A stretch of 64,000 bases of DNA, taken from positions 372,001 through 436,000 of the forward strand of contig NZ_JBFEFL010000001.1 of NCBI RefSeq assembly GCF_040717445.1, read 5' to 3'. This DNA comes from Qipengyuania sp. JC766. Lineage in GTDB: Bacteria > Pseudomonadota > Alphaproteobacteria > Sphingomonadales > Sphingomonadaceae. This document shows, in pieces, positions 1 through 7,305 of this stretch. The first letter of the stretch is position 1. Each line of letters opens with the position of its first letter. The position numbers and the translations under genes are program-made. The notes below the pieces were generated by a model that was not told where the DNA came from, did no database searches, and was given only the letters and a program-made list of their open reading frames with translations.

Positions 1-255
1 GGCGCAGTTCACCAGGCAGCGCCAGTCGGCAAGCTCGTGCGACAGGCCTTCTACCATCGCTTCCGCAGCGTCCCCGTCGCGAAGGTCGCACTGGACGATG
101 CGGGCCGACGGCAGTTCGTCCGCCAGCTCGCGCGCCGCGTCTTCGCTGGTGCCGTAATGGATGACGATGTGCCACCCCTCGTCGGCAAAGGCGCGCGCCA
201 GCACCGCCCCGATTCGCTTCGCCCCGCCGGTCACTAGGACTGCCGGCCGGGTCAC
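1..255 (-). CDS. SDR-family oxidoreductase, N-terminal part (runs off the window)
   Basis: Eighty-five codons of a short-chain dehydrogenase/reductase are present, read leftwards from a GTG start and continuing past the window edge. The N-terminal Rossmann motif TGGAKRIG (residues 9-16) binds NAD(P)H, and the following IVQCDL and LVNCA stretches match the cofactor-binding strand and the NNAG-like strand of SDRs. The TGGxxRIG form is shared with pteridine/dihydromonapterin reductases (FolM type), but the catalytic YxxxK lies outside the window, so the substrate is open. A GGGAG Shine-Dalgarno sequence lies 8 nt before the GTG. Repeat element copy 1 ends just upstream, at 275. Confidence 0.85.
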   Translation of the reverse strand, partial: MTRPAVLVTGGAKRIGAVLARAFADEGWHIVIHYGTSEDAARELADELPSARIVQCDLRDGDAAEAMVEGLSHELADWRCLVNCA

Positions 256-274
256 GAAACCACTCCCGAAAGAC

Positions 275-322
275 GAGACATGGACCGCATGGACCACAGT
301 CCAGGAGCAAAAAAACCGGGCC
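275..322 (-). repeat. Three-copy leader element, copy 1 (upstream of SDR gene)
   Basis: Read on the minus strand this is a T7 tract, then CTGGAC-TGTG-GTCCA-TGCG-GTCCATGTCTC. It matches the copies at 48260-48307 and 63759-63804 almost base for base through the core. TGGAC/GTCCA can form a hairpin with a 4-nt loop, and a third GTCCA follows after another 4 nt. The ATG in the final GTCCATG begins 26 nt before the start codon of the SDR gene. The rest of 256-526 shows no gene and holds the divergent control region for this gene and the permease. Promoter, operator or RNA element are all possible. Confidence 0.8.
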
Positions 323-526
323 TCTCCGCGACCGGTGGTGCAATGTCGGGAAGGGTAGGCGCGCGGGTCATGCGCGACACTGGAGCATACCGGCGCGATG
401 TAGGAAAGGGCGAAGTCGGGAACACCTTCACGCTAACATCGGATAGGATGGCCGGTTCCACCGGAACAACGTCCGCTCGCTTTCCTTGCCAGCACGAGAG
501 TATCGGCATCAGCAGATGGGGAACAC

Positions 527-1753
527 ATGGGCCTCAAGCGTTCCATGGGGCTGGCGAGCCTTACCTTTTACGGCACCGGCACAATCCTTGGCGCAGGGAT
601 TTTCGTGGTGATCGGCGAAGTCATCGGAGAAGCAGGCACGCTCGCGCCGATCGCCTACCTCGCCGCGGCACTCGTCGCGTTCACCACCGCTCTCACCTTT
701 GCGGAACTCGGCGCACGCATACCCGATGCGGGCGGCGCTATGGAATATGCCGCGCGCGCATTCGGGGAAGGTTTCCTCGCCAGTGCCAGCGGCTGGCTGC
801 TGATAGTCGCCAACCTCGTGTCGGCGGCCACCATCGTCACCGGTTTCGTCAGCTATCTGGACAGTTTCGTGTCGATAGAAGGACAGATCGCGACGACGGT
901 TCTCGTCCTGCTGCTGGGCGCGGTGGCAACCGTCGGCATCAAGCAGAGCGCATGGTTCATGACGGTCACGACCCTTGTCGGCATAGGAACGCTGCTGTTC
1001 GTTCTGTGGGTCACGCGCGCGGACATGATTGCGGCACCGGCCGCCATCGCGAATGCCGATAGCTGGGGCGCGGGATCCGCGACTGCGATCCTCGCGGGCG
1101 CGTTCCTGGCCGTCTACAGCTTCATCGGGTTCGGCGACATGGGCCAGACGGCGGAAGAAGTCCGCGACGTGGAAAGGACCCTGCCGAGAGCCATCGTCTT
1201 CTCGCTGCTCATCGTGTTCGTCTTCTACCTCGCCGTCTCGGCCGCGCTGGTCGGAGGCAACGCGACGGAAGCGATTTCGGACGCACAAGCGCCTCTGGTG
1301 GAAGCGGTGGTGCGTAAGGGCTGGCCCGCCATGCCGGTCGCCATCGCCAGCCTGTTCGTCATCGTGAACGGCGCGCTGGCGCAGATGATCGCGTCGAGCC
1401 GCATGATGATGGACATGGCTCGCGACGGGCGCAGCGTGATGCCGCTGGCGATGGAGAGAGTGAACGAACGGACGAACACGCCTGTGCTGGCAACTCTGGT
1501 TTGCGCGGGCATCGTACTCGCGCTCGCCCTGTTCCTTCCACTGAAGACGCTGGCCAGCGGTACCAGCCTTGCCATCCTGTTGGTCTTCGTGATTGCGAAT
1601 GCCGCGCTGCACAGGTTGAAGAAGCAGGATCAGCCCGAAGGGGTCCCGAACGTGTGGCGGATCGTCCCGGTCCTGGGGATGATCTTCTGCGCGCTGGCGC
1701 TGGTCGGACAAGTGGTTCTGTGGGTGACCGGCATCGGAAGCGCGGGGCACTGA
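527..1753 (+). CDS. APC-superfamily amino acid permease
   Basis: A 408-residue integral membrane protein with about a dozen hydrophobic segments. The first segment carries the APC signature GTGTILGAGIF (residues 17-27), the unwound helix that contacts the substrate amine and carboxylate in this superfamily. Length and lack of a long C-terminal tail fit the bacterial amino acid/polyamine/organocation transporters; the substrate cannot be read from the sequence. The ATG is preceded by a GGGGA motif about 6 nt upstream. It stands alone, divergent from the SDR gene and convergent with the methyltransferase that follows. Confidence 0.85.
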   Translation: MGLKRSMGLASLTFYGTGTILGAGIFVVIGEVIGEAGTLAPIAYLAAALVAFTTALTFAELGARIPDAGGAMEYAARAFGEGFLASASGWLLIVANLVSAATIVTGFVSYLDSFVSIEGQIATTVLVLLLGAVATVGIKQSAWFMTVTTLVGIGTLLFVLWVTRADMIAAPAAIANADSWGAGSATAILAGAFLAVYSFIGFGDMGQTAEEVRDVERTLPRAIVFSLLIVFVFYLAVSAALVGGNATEAISDAQAPLVEAVVRKGWPAMPVAIASLFVIVNGALAQMIASSRMMMDMARDGRSVMPLAMERVNERTNTPVLATLVCAGIVLALALFLPLKTLASGTSLAILLVFVIANAALHRLKKQDQPEGVPNVWRIVPVLGMIFCALALVGQVVLWVTGIGSAGH

Positions 1754-1769
1754 GTACGGGCTTGCGCGC

Positions 1770-2375
1770 TCATTCCTTGCGGAGGGTCAGGGCGTACCAG
1801 TCACGCTGGACGCCGTCGGCGCCCTTGCCGGGGTAGCGCTCGGTCGCGGCGATGGCGAAGCCCGCTTTCCTGTAGGTGTCTTCCAGCCATGCCTCGTCGG
1901 GCAAATTGGTCAGGCGGCCGAGCGGATCGCGTCCCTCGTCTGGATGATCGGCATCGCCCAGCTTGTAGTTCGCGAAATGCCAGCCACCGGGTCGCAGCGC
2001 GCGGTGGATCCGCGCCAGCACCCCGGGAAGGTCGGCGCGTCCGACATGGAGCAGGCAGGCATGGGCCCAGACCGCATCGTACTGCTCGCGGGCATCGAGG
2101 TTGTCGAACAGCATCACGCGCGCGCCGACGTCGAACCGTTCGTTCGCCTTGCGCACCATGCCCGGCGTCCCGTCGGTCGCATCGAGACCGAAGCCGCGCC
2201 GTGCGATATGCGCCGAATCCCGTCCCCCGCCGCAGCCCAGTTCCATAATCCGTGCACCGGGCTCCAGCCTGTCGAGGAAAGCGTCCAAGTGCCGGCTGGG
2301 ACCCTGCGCAAAGCTCAGGACATAGTGCGGGGCGTTCTCCTGATAGTAACGAATGGTGGCCGGATCGGTGCTCAT
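1770..2375 (-). CDS. Class I SAM-dependent methyltransferase
   Basis: A 201-residue protein with the Rossmann-like SAM motif I MELGCGGGRDS (residues 44-54), an acidic strand-2 end (LDATDGT) and the post-motif LRPGGWHFANY. These define a small class I methyltransferase; the acceptor is unknown. Its ATG overlaps the stop codon of the upstream hydrolase gene (ATGA), so the two are translationally coupled and probably work in one process. It converges with the permease gene, 16 nt away. Confidence 0.8.
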   Translation of the reverse strand: MSTDPATIRYYQENAPHYVLSFAQGPSRHLDAFLDRLEPGARIMELGCGGGRDSAHIARRGFGLDATDGTPGMVRKANERFDVGARVMLFDNLDAREQYDAVWAHACLLHVGRADLPGVLARIHRALRPGGWHFANYKLGDADHPDEGRDPLGRLTNLPDEAWLEDTYRKAGFAIAATERYPGKGADGVQRDWYALTLRKE

Positions 2376-3358
2376 TCGCCCTTCAGGTGCCTGGCAAAGA
2401 AGGCGAGCGTGGCAGGCCAGATTTCCTGTTGCGCCGCCAACGAGGCTTCGTCGTACCGGAACGTGCCTTCGGTGCGCTGTACGCCACTGCCGGACAGGGC
2501 ATGGCCGGCGTCTGGATAGATCAAAGCGACGGTTCGCAGGTCCGGGTCCGCCTCGGCCCTTCGTTCAGCAATGTTCTGCGCCATCGCGCCGGAATTCCAT
2601 GTGTCGTCCGCGTCGCCGCCGGCGACCAGAACCGGCTCGTCGATATCCTCGACCCGGATGCGGGCCGCCGGCACCCTGCCGGGATTGGCGCGCCGTCCCG
2701 CATCCTGCGGTGTGCGCAGCCGGACGACCGCACCGGGAATGGCATATTTCCGGAACTCCTCCTCCATCCCCAGATAGGGGACGTAGGGCAGGGGTTCTCC
2801 ATTCCAGGAAAAGCTGCTGACTTCGTCCGGGCCAATGCCGGGACCCCAGCCTTCCCATACCACGTCGCTCGGCACGATGGCGGCCACTGCGGCGAATCCG
2901 TCGATTCTGCTCGAACCAGCAAGAGCGAATTCCGCTCCCTTCGACACGCCGTAAAGTCCGATCCCGTCCGCCTTCACGTCCTTGCGCGCGAGCAGCCAGT
3001 CGCGCGCGATAGCCAGCTTTTCGAGCGGTATGGCGTCGAATGCTTCGGGCAGGTCTGGCAATTGCCGTTCCGGAGGCAGGTAGCCGGGGGAATAATAAGG
3101 AATGCCAAGGACGGCGTAGCCTTCCGCCAGGAACCGCGGCGCCGCGCCGCGCGAGCCCATATCGCCCCCTTCGCTTCCGCCGAGCAGAATGATCACCGGG
3201 TACGGTCCGTCACCCTCGGGCGTCGCAAAATAGGCGTAGGGCAGCGTATCGCCGACCATGATTTCGTTGGCCGACACCGGTGGACCCGGTTCGGCGGCGG
3301 CTGGCGCTGCGAGGAGAAGGCCGAACGCCGCGAACGCAGTTGCAATATGTCTGAAAAT
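2372..3358 (-). CDS. Exported alpha/beta hydrolase, BAAT/acyl-CoA thioesterase C-terminal type; proposed ATT start
   Basis: The recognisable hydrolase begins at a GTG at 3277, but the same frame continues upstream into FRHIATAFAAFGLLLAAPAAA, an obvious signal peptide with an AAA cleavage site. The only start-like codon with a good Shine-Dalgarno (GAGGGAG, about 9 nt upstream) is an ATT at 3358, giving 328 residues. The nucleophile elbow is GVSKG (Ser139 in that numbering), with Asp near 249-252 (GGDADD) and His286 (DAGHA) completing the triad, as in the bile acid-CoA:amino acid acyltransferase/acyl-CoA thioesterase family. The periplasmic location makes a CoA substrate unlikely. If ATT is wrong, the fallback is GTG 3277, without export signal. 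Confidence 0.75.
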   Translation of the reverse strand: MFRHIATAFAAFGLLLAAPAAAEPGPPVSANEIMVGDTLPYAYFATPEGDGPYPVIILLGGSEGGDMGSRGAAPRFLAEGYAVLGIPYYSPGYLPPERQLPDLPEAFDAIPLEKLAIARDWLLARKDVKADGIGLYGVSKGAEFALAGSSRIDGFAAVAAIVPSDVVWEGWGPGIGPDEVSSFSWNGEPLPYVPYLGMEEEFRKYAIPGAVVRLRTPQDAGRRANPGRVPAARIRVEDIDEPVLVAGGDADDTWNSGAMAQNIAERRAEADPDLRTVALIYPDAGHALSGSGVQRTEGTFRYDEASLAAQQEIWPATLAFFARHLKGE

Positions 3359-3453
3359 GGCTCCGGTCTCCCTCTGGTGTATTAGAGAGGTATTACACTT
3401 GCCGGGCCGTCTTTCAAGTGCGGTCCTTCCAGCGCGGTATTAACGCCCGAATG

Positions 3454-4134
3454 CTACTGCCGGACGGCGAACCAGATCGTGTGGCGCGGGCCCTTGTTGT
3501 TGGGGCGGGCGCGGACGGTGCGTTCTTCCACGGCCATGCCGGTATCGCGCAGGCGGCGGGCGAAGGCGGGATCGGGCGCGGCGGACCACACGGCGAGAAT
3601 ACCGCCCGGATTGAGCGCGTCGCGCGCGCGGGCGAGACCGGTGCGGGTGTACAACCGGTCGTTCCCGTCGCGCACGATCCCGTCGGGGCCGTTGTCGACA
3701 TCGAGCAGGATTGCGTCCCAGAGCTTGCAGGTTCCGTCGATCGCATCGTCGATCAGGGCGGCGACATCCGCGATGACGATGTCTCCGCGCGGATCGTCCA
3801 GCGTATCGCCCGTCAGATGCGCGAGCGGGCCAGCGGCCCAGTCGAGGATTTCGGGCACGATTTCCGCCACGGTGACGCTGCCGCCTTCCGGAACGCGCGA
3901 GAGCGCGGCGCGGTAGGTGAAGCCGAGGCCGTAGCCGCCGATCAGCACGCGCGGGCGCGGCGCGGCAATCCGGTCGAGCGTCAGTTCGGCGAGCTGCTCT
4001 TCGGAAAACTGCATCCGCGTCCCCATCAGCTCGTCGCGCCCCAGCATCACGACAAAGTCGCGGCCATGGCTGACGAGGGTCAGGGTTTCGCCGCCGGGGA
4101 TGTCGGCGACGGCGAGGGTTTCGCGCGGCAGCAT
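3454..4134 (-). CDS. Spermidine-synthase-fold methyltransferase-like protein
   Basis: A 226-residue protein with a nucleotide-binding loop VLIGGYGLGFTY, the strand-2 acid VAEIVPEI, and AILLDVDNGPDG followed by LNPGGILAVWSA. This is the arrangement of spermidine-synthase-like aminopropyl/methyltransferase folds. The N-terminal beta domain and the gatekeeper loop of true spermidine synthases are reduced, so polyamine synthesis should not be assumed. The stop lies 13 nt from the rlmN stop-proximal region on the same strand, and co-transcription with rlmN upstream is likely. Confidence 0.7.
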   Translation of the reverse strand: MLPRETLAVADIPGGETLTLVSHGRDFVVMLGRDELMGTRMQFSEEQLAELTLDRIAAPRPRVLIGGYGLGFTYRAALSRVPEGGSVTVAEIVPEILDWAAGPLAHLTGDTLDDPRGDIVIADVAALIDDAIDGTCKLWDAILLDVDNGPDGIVRDGNDRLYTRTGLARARDALNPGGILAVWSAAPDPAFARRLRDTGMAVEERTVRARPNNKGPRHTIWFAVRQ

Positions 4135-4147
4135 GGGGCCAGCCGGA

Positions 4148-5392
4148 TCAGGCCGCCGGCGCGGCGGCGAGGGCGGCTTCGCGATCTCGGTCCGCGCGGC
4201 TCTTCTTTTCCGCGGCCGTCTTCAGCTGGCCGCAGGCGGCATCGATATCTCGGCCACGCGGCGTGCGTACGGGCGCGCTGATGCCGGCTTCGAAGACGAT
4301 TTCCGAAAAGCGCCGCACGCGCTCCGGCGTGGAGCAGGCGTAGGGCGCACCGGGCCAGGGGTTGAAGGGGATAAGGTTCACCTTGGCCGGCAGGTCGTAT
4401 TCGCGCAACAGGCGGACCAGTTCGCGTGCGTCCTCGTCGCTATCGTTGACGCCGTCCAGCATGACGTATTCGAAGGTGATGCGACGGGCGTTGCTGGCAC
4501 CGGGATAGTCGGCACAAGCCTGGAGCAGTTCCTCGATCCCGTACTTGCGATTGAGCGGCACGATCTCGTCGCGCACGTCCTTGGTCACAGCGTGGAGCGA
4601 GACGGCGAGGTTGACGCCGATTTCCTGCCCGCACCGTTCCATCATCGGCACCACGCCGCTGGTGGAAAGGGTGATGCGGCGCTTCGACAGGGCCAGTCCG
4701 TCGCCGTCCATCACCAGATTGAGTGCGCCCTTGACGTTGTCGAAATTGTAGAGCGGCTCGCCCATGCCCATCATCACGATGTTGGTCAGCAGGCGACCGT
4801 CGCTGGTATAGGCGGCTTCCGTTTCCTCGTCCGCGAAATCCATCTTGCCCTTGGGCCATTCGCCGAGCGCATCGCGCGCCAGCATGACCTGCCCGACGAT
4901 CTCGCCCGGCGTCAGGTTGCGCACCAGGCGCATCGTGCCGGTATGGCAGAACCGGCAATTGAGCGTGCAGCCGACCTGGCTGGACACGCACAGCGTGCCG
5001 CGGGTCTCGTCCGGGATGAAGACCATTTCGAATTCGTGCCCGTCGCTGGTGCGCAGCAGCCATTTGCGCGTGCCGTCCGTGCTGTGCTGCGCTTCGACCA
5101 CGTCCGGGCGGCCGATGACGAAACGTTCCGCCAGCCAGGGCCGCATGGTCTTGGCGATGTCGGTCATCGCCTCGAATTCGGTGACGCCGCGGTGGTAAAG
5201 CCAGTGGAATACCTGCTTGGCGCGCAGCTTTGCCTGTTTCGCGTCCAGTCCGGCTTCGGCAAACAGTTCGCGGATGCGGTCCTTCGGCAGGCCGATCAAG
5301 TCCACGCGGCCATCTTCGCGCGGCGTGATGTCGCGCGCGACGGGAACCGGGTCGATCTGACCCGGGATGGGCATGAGCGTCGTGTCGGGCAT
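4148..5392 (-). CDS. rlmN: Dual-specificity 23S rRNA A2503 / tRNA A37 C2-methyltransferase RlmN
   Basis: Radical-SAM methyltransferase of 414 residues that methylates C2 of A2503 in 23S rRNA (and A37 in some tRNAs). The 4Fe-4S cluster cysteines are C142, C146 and C149 in [12 protein letters not shown], an earlier methyl-transfer cysteine sits in LCVSSQ (C135 region), and the C-terminal resolving cysteine is in the [10 protein letters not shown] stretch. Length is normal for the alphaproteobacterial family. The ATG at 5392 faces the promoter region of the divergent outer-membrane protein gene. Confidence 0.95.
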   Translation of the reverse strand: MPDTTLMPIPGQIDPVPVARDITPREDGRVDLIGLPKDRIRELFAEAGLDAKQAKLRAKQVFHWLYHRGVTEFEAMTDIAKTMRPWLAERFVIGRPDVVEAQHSTDGTRKWLLRTSDGHEFEMVFIPDETRGTLCVSSQVGCTLNCRFCHTGTMRLVRNLTPGEIVGQVMLARDALGEWPKGKMDFADEETEAAYTSDGRLLTNIVMMGMGEPLYNFDNVKGALNLVMDGDGLALSKRRITLSTSGVVPMMERCGQEIGVNLAVSLHAVTKDVRDEIVPLNRKYGIEELLQACADYPGASNARRITFEYVMLDGVNDSDEDARELVRLLREYDLPAKVNLIPFNPWPGAPYACSTPERVRRFSEIVFEAGISAPVRTPRGRDIDAACGQLKTAAEKKSRADRDREAALAAAPAA

Positions 5393-5612
5393 GGGACGTC
5401 ATATAGCAGGCGGCCGCGCAAATTTCCATCCGTCGCATTCGGTTCCCGAGCAAGCGGCGAAACGTGCGTTCATCCGGATGACAGGATGTTGCGCGCGTGC
5501 AACAGTTTCTTGTTATGTGGTATTCATGAAACTGGATGCCGAATTGTCCATTTGGGTCTCACGAGCGGCGGTCGCCGCCCGGCCGCTGCTCACCTACAAT
5601 GGAGTTATTTCA

Positions 5613-6281
5613 ATGAAGTACATCGCAAGCCTGCTGGTCGCCGGTTCCGCCCTCGCGGTTTCGGCCCCGGCTTTCGCCCAGGACGCCAACCCCGCTTTCA
5701 CCGGTCCGCGCGTCGAAGCCAATATCGGTTACTCGACCACCGGTGCCGGCAGCGAAGCGGACGATGATGTCAATGACGACAACGATCAGGATATCGACGG
5801 TCTCGTCTACGGTGCGACGGTCGGCTTCGACTTCGCGGCCGGCGGCGCATTGGTCGGCGTTGAAGCGGAATACACTGACAGCAGTGCCGAAGTCGAATTC
5901 AACGACGACGGTGATTTCGAAGGTTTCGGCCTCGGCCGGGTTGAAGCGGGCCGTGACCTCTATGTCGGCGCGCGCGTCGGCACGGTGATCGGCGGCGACA
6001 CGCTGCTCTACGCCAAGGGCGGCTACACCAATGCCCGCTTCAATGTCGTCGACGCCGACGGTGACGACTTCGACACGAACTTCGACAGCGACGGTTACCG
6101 CATCGGTGCCGGTATCGAGCACGCCGTGAGTGAGCAGGCCTTCATCAAGGTCGAGTACCGCTACTCGAACTACTCCGAAGGCGAGATTAACTTCGACGAC
6201 AGCGACCTGCCCGATGGCGGCCGCGTCGATATCGACCTCGACCGCCACCAGATCATGGCCGGCGTCGGCGTCCGCTTCTAA
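5613..6281 (+). CDS. Outer-membrane beta-barrel protein, OmpA/opacity-like, very acidic
   Basis: The ATG at 5613 follows GGAG by 8 nt and opens a clear signal peptide cut after PAFAQ (about residue 23). The mature ~200 residues alternate in typical barrel fashion (YGATVGFDF, LYVGARVGTVI, RIGAGIEHAV, FIKVEYRYSNYS) and end in an aromatic residue (GVGVRF), the signal for Bam insertion. It fits the eight-stranded outer-membrane-protein beta-barrel family. The predicted loops are unusually rich in Asp: residues 48-62, about 147-161 and about 193-210, with DxDxDG-like stretches that resemble calcium-binding loops (inference). A strong terminator follows. Confidence 0.85.
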   Translation: MKYIASLLVAGSALAVSAPAFAQDANPAFTGPRVEANIGYSTTGAGSEADDDVNDDNDQDIDGLVYGATVGFDFAAGGALVGVEAEYTDSSAEVEFNDDGDFEGFGLGRVEAGRDLYVGARVGTVIGGDTLLYAKGGYTNARFNVVDADGDDFDTNFDSDGYRIGAGIEHAVSEQAFIKVEYRYSNYSEGEINFDDSDLPDGGRVDIDLDRHQIMAGVGVRF

Positions 6282-6301
6282 TCGGAGCGACGAGACAGGG
6301 A

Positions 6302-6329
6302 AGGGCGGGGCTTCGGCTCCGCCCTTTTT
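6302..6329 (+). terminator. Intrinsic terminator after the outer-membrane protein gene
   Basis: AGGGCGGgGC, TTCG loop, GCtCCGCCCTT stem followed by a T5 run; the T tract is only on the + strand side, so it serves the gene ending at 6281. Confidence 0.9.
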
Positions 6330-6347
6330 CTATGCGTCAATAGACAC

Positions 6348-6833
6348 CTAGAGCCGCGCGCAGCCAACTGTGGCGGCGTCCATCGCGGTGGCGGCGCCGG
6401 CGAGGTCGTAGGTGTTGCTGAACTGGCGGCCGCGCGTGTCGCGGGTGCTGACGGTCATGGTGCCGGCCGAGCGCATGGCCGCCACGATCGCTGCGTCCAT
6501 GGCGCGATTCTTCGCCCAGGCATTGCCCCGCGCGCCGGTCAGTTCGAAGCGCCGGTCCCCGATGCGCAGGGAGACGGTGGCATCGGCGCGCATCGCGCGC
6601 GACAGGCGGAAATGGATCTGGTTGCGCACCTTGCGTTCCGGCCAAGTGCCGACGCTGGCAAACGGTTCCAGTTCGCGCGCTGCACGGCTGGGTCGCGCCT
6701 TTGCGATCGCGTAGCACCGCGGCGTCTCCGTATCGCGAAAGGCGCCCCAGTCCGAAAAGACGCCGAGGCTCTCGCGCGCGGAAGCGGGTACCGCCAGCGT
6801 CGCCACGGCGAGGAGTATCGCAAGCCTACGCAT
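6348..6833 (-). CDS. Exported protein related to invasion-associated locus B (IalB)
   Basis: A 161-residue protein with a signal peptide (MRRLAILLAVATLAVPASA) and the family's N-terminal LGVFSDWGAFRD followed by RCYAIAKA. IalB-like proteins are exported alphaproteobacterial proteins of unclear biochemical role; the name comes from Bartonella and does not imply virulence here. The ATG at 6833 overlaps the end of greB by 8 nt, so it is the third member of the coupled slt-greB chain. A further in-frame start 22 codons upstream lies inside greB and would hide the signal peptide. Confidence 0.7.
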   Translation of the reverse strand: MRRLAILLAVATLAVPASARESLGVFSDWGAFRDTETPRCYAIAKARPSRAARELEPFASVGTWPERKVRNQIHFRLSRAMRADATVSLRIGDRRFELTGARGNAWAKNRAMDAAIVAAMRSAGTMTVSTRDTRGRQFSNTYDLAGAATAMDAATVGCARL

Positions 6834-7305
6834 AGCAGATCGCCATGATCTCCCATTCCCTGCTTCCGCCCGGTAGCGCAACGGTACGCAGGTCGCCAAG
6901 CCCGGCGCCGCGCAGCGCCCGCGCCATCGGGCTGGACCAGCCGATCCGGCCGGCGCCCGCGTCCTGCTCGTCGTCGCCGACCAGCGTTACCGTGCGGCGC
7001 TCGTCCTCTTCGTCCGCCAGCTCAACCGTCGCGCCGAAGAAGACACGCGTCGGATCGGGCTGCTGCGCCGGATCGATCACGCGCGCACGCTTCATCCGCC
7101 GCACCAGGTGCGCCAGTTCGCGATCGATCTCGCGCATGCGCTTGCGGCCGTAGAGGTAGTCGCCGTTCTCCGACCGGTCGCCATTGCCCGCCGCCCAGCT
7201 GACTATCTCGACGATTTCGGGCCGTTCCTTGCCCAGCAGATGATCGTAGCGCGCCTTGAGCGCGGCATATCCTGCCGGGGTGATCGGGTTCGTCCGCTCG
7301 GTCAG
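6826..7305 (-). CDS. greB: Transcription elongation factor GreB, probable CTG start overlapping the slt stop
   Basis: Full-length GreB of 159 residues, almost exactly the usual 158. The N-terminal coiled coil holds KERPEIVE and GDRSENGDYLYGRKR, the acidic-tip region that enters the RNA polymerase secondary channel and stimulates cleavage of backtracked transcripts; the C-terminal FKBP-like domain holds VFFGATVEL and SPMARAL. The first in-frame ATG (7137) would remove the coiled-coil tip. The family-length start is a CTG at 7303-7305, overlapping the TGA of slt (CTGA), so translation is probably reinitiated from slt. No ATG, GTG or TTG is available in that region. Confidence 0.85.
   Translation of the reverse strand: MTERTNPITPAGYAALKARYDHLLGKERPEIVEIVSWAAGNGDRSENGDYLYGRKRMREIDRELAHLVRRMKRARVIDPAQQPDPTRVFFGATVELADEEDERRTVTLVGDDEQDAGAGRIGWSSPMARALRGAGLGDLRTVALPGGSREWEIMAICYA

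Noticed and set aside
5562-5592. GC-rich inverted repeat before the outer-membrane protein gene
   Set aside because: The arms pair imperfectly (GAGCGGC with GCCGCTGCTC) and no riboswitch or thermometer pattern is visible.
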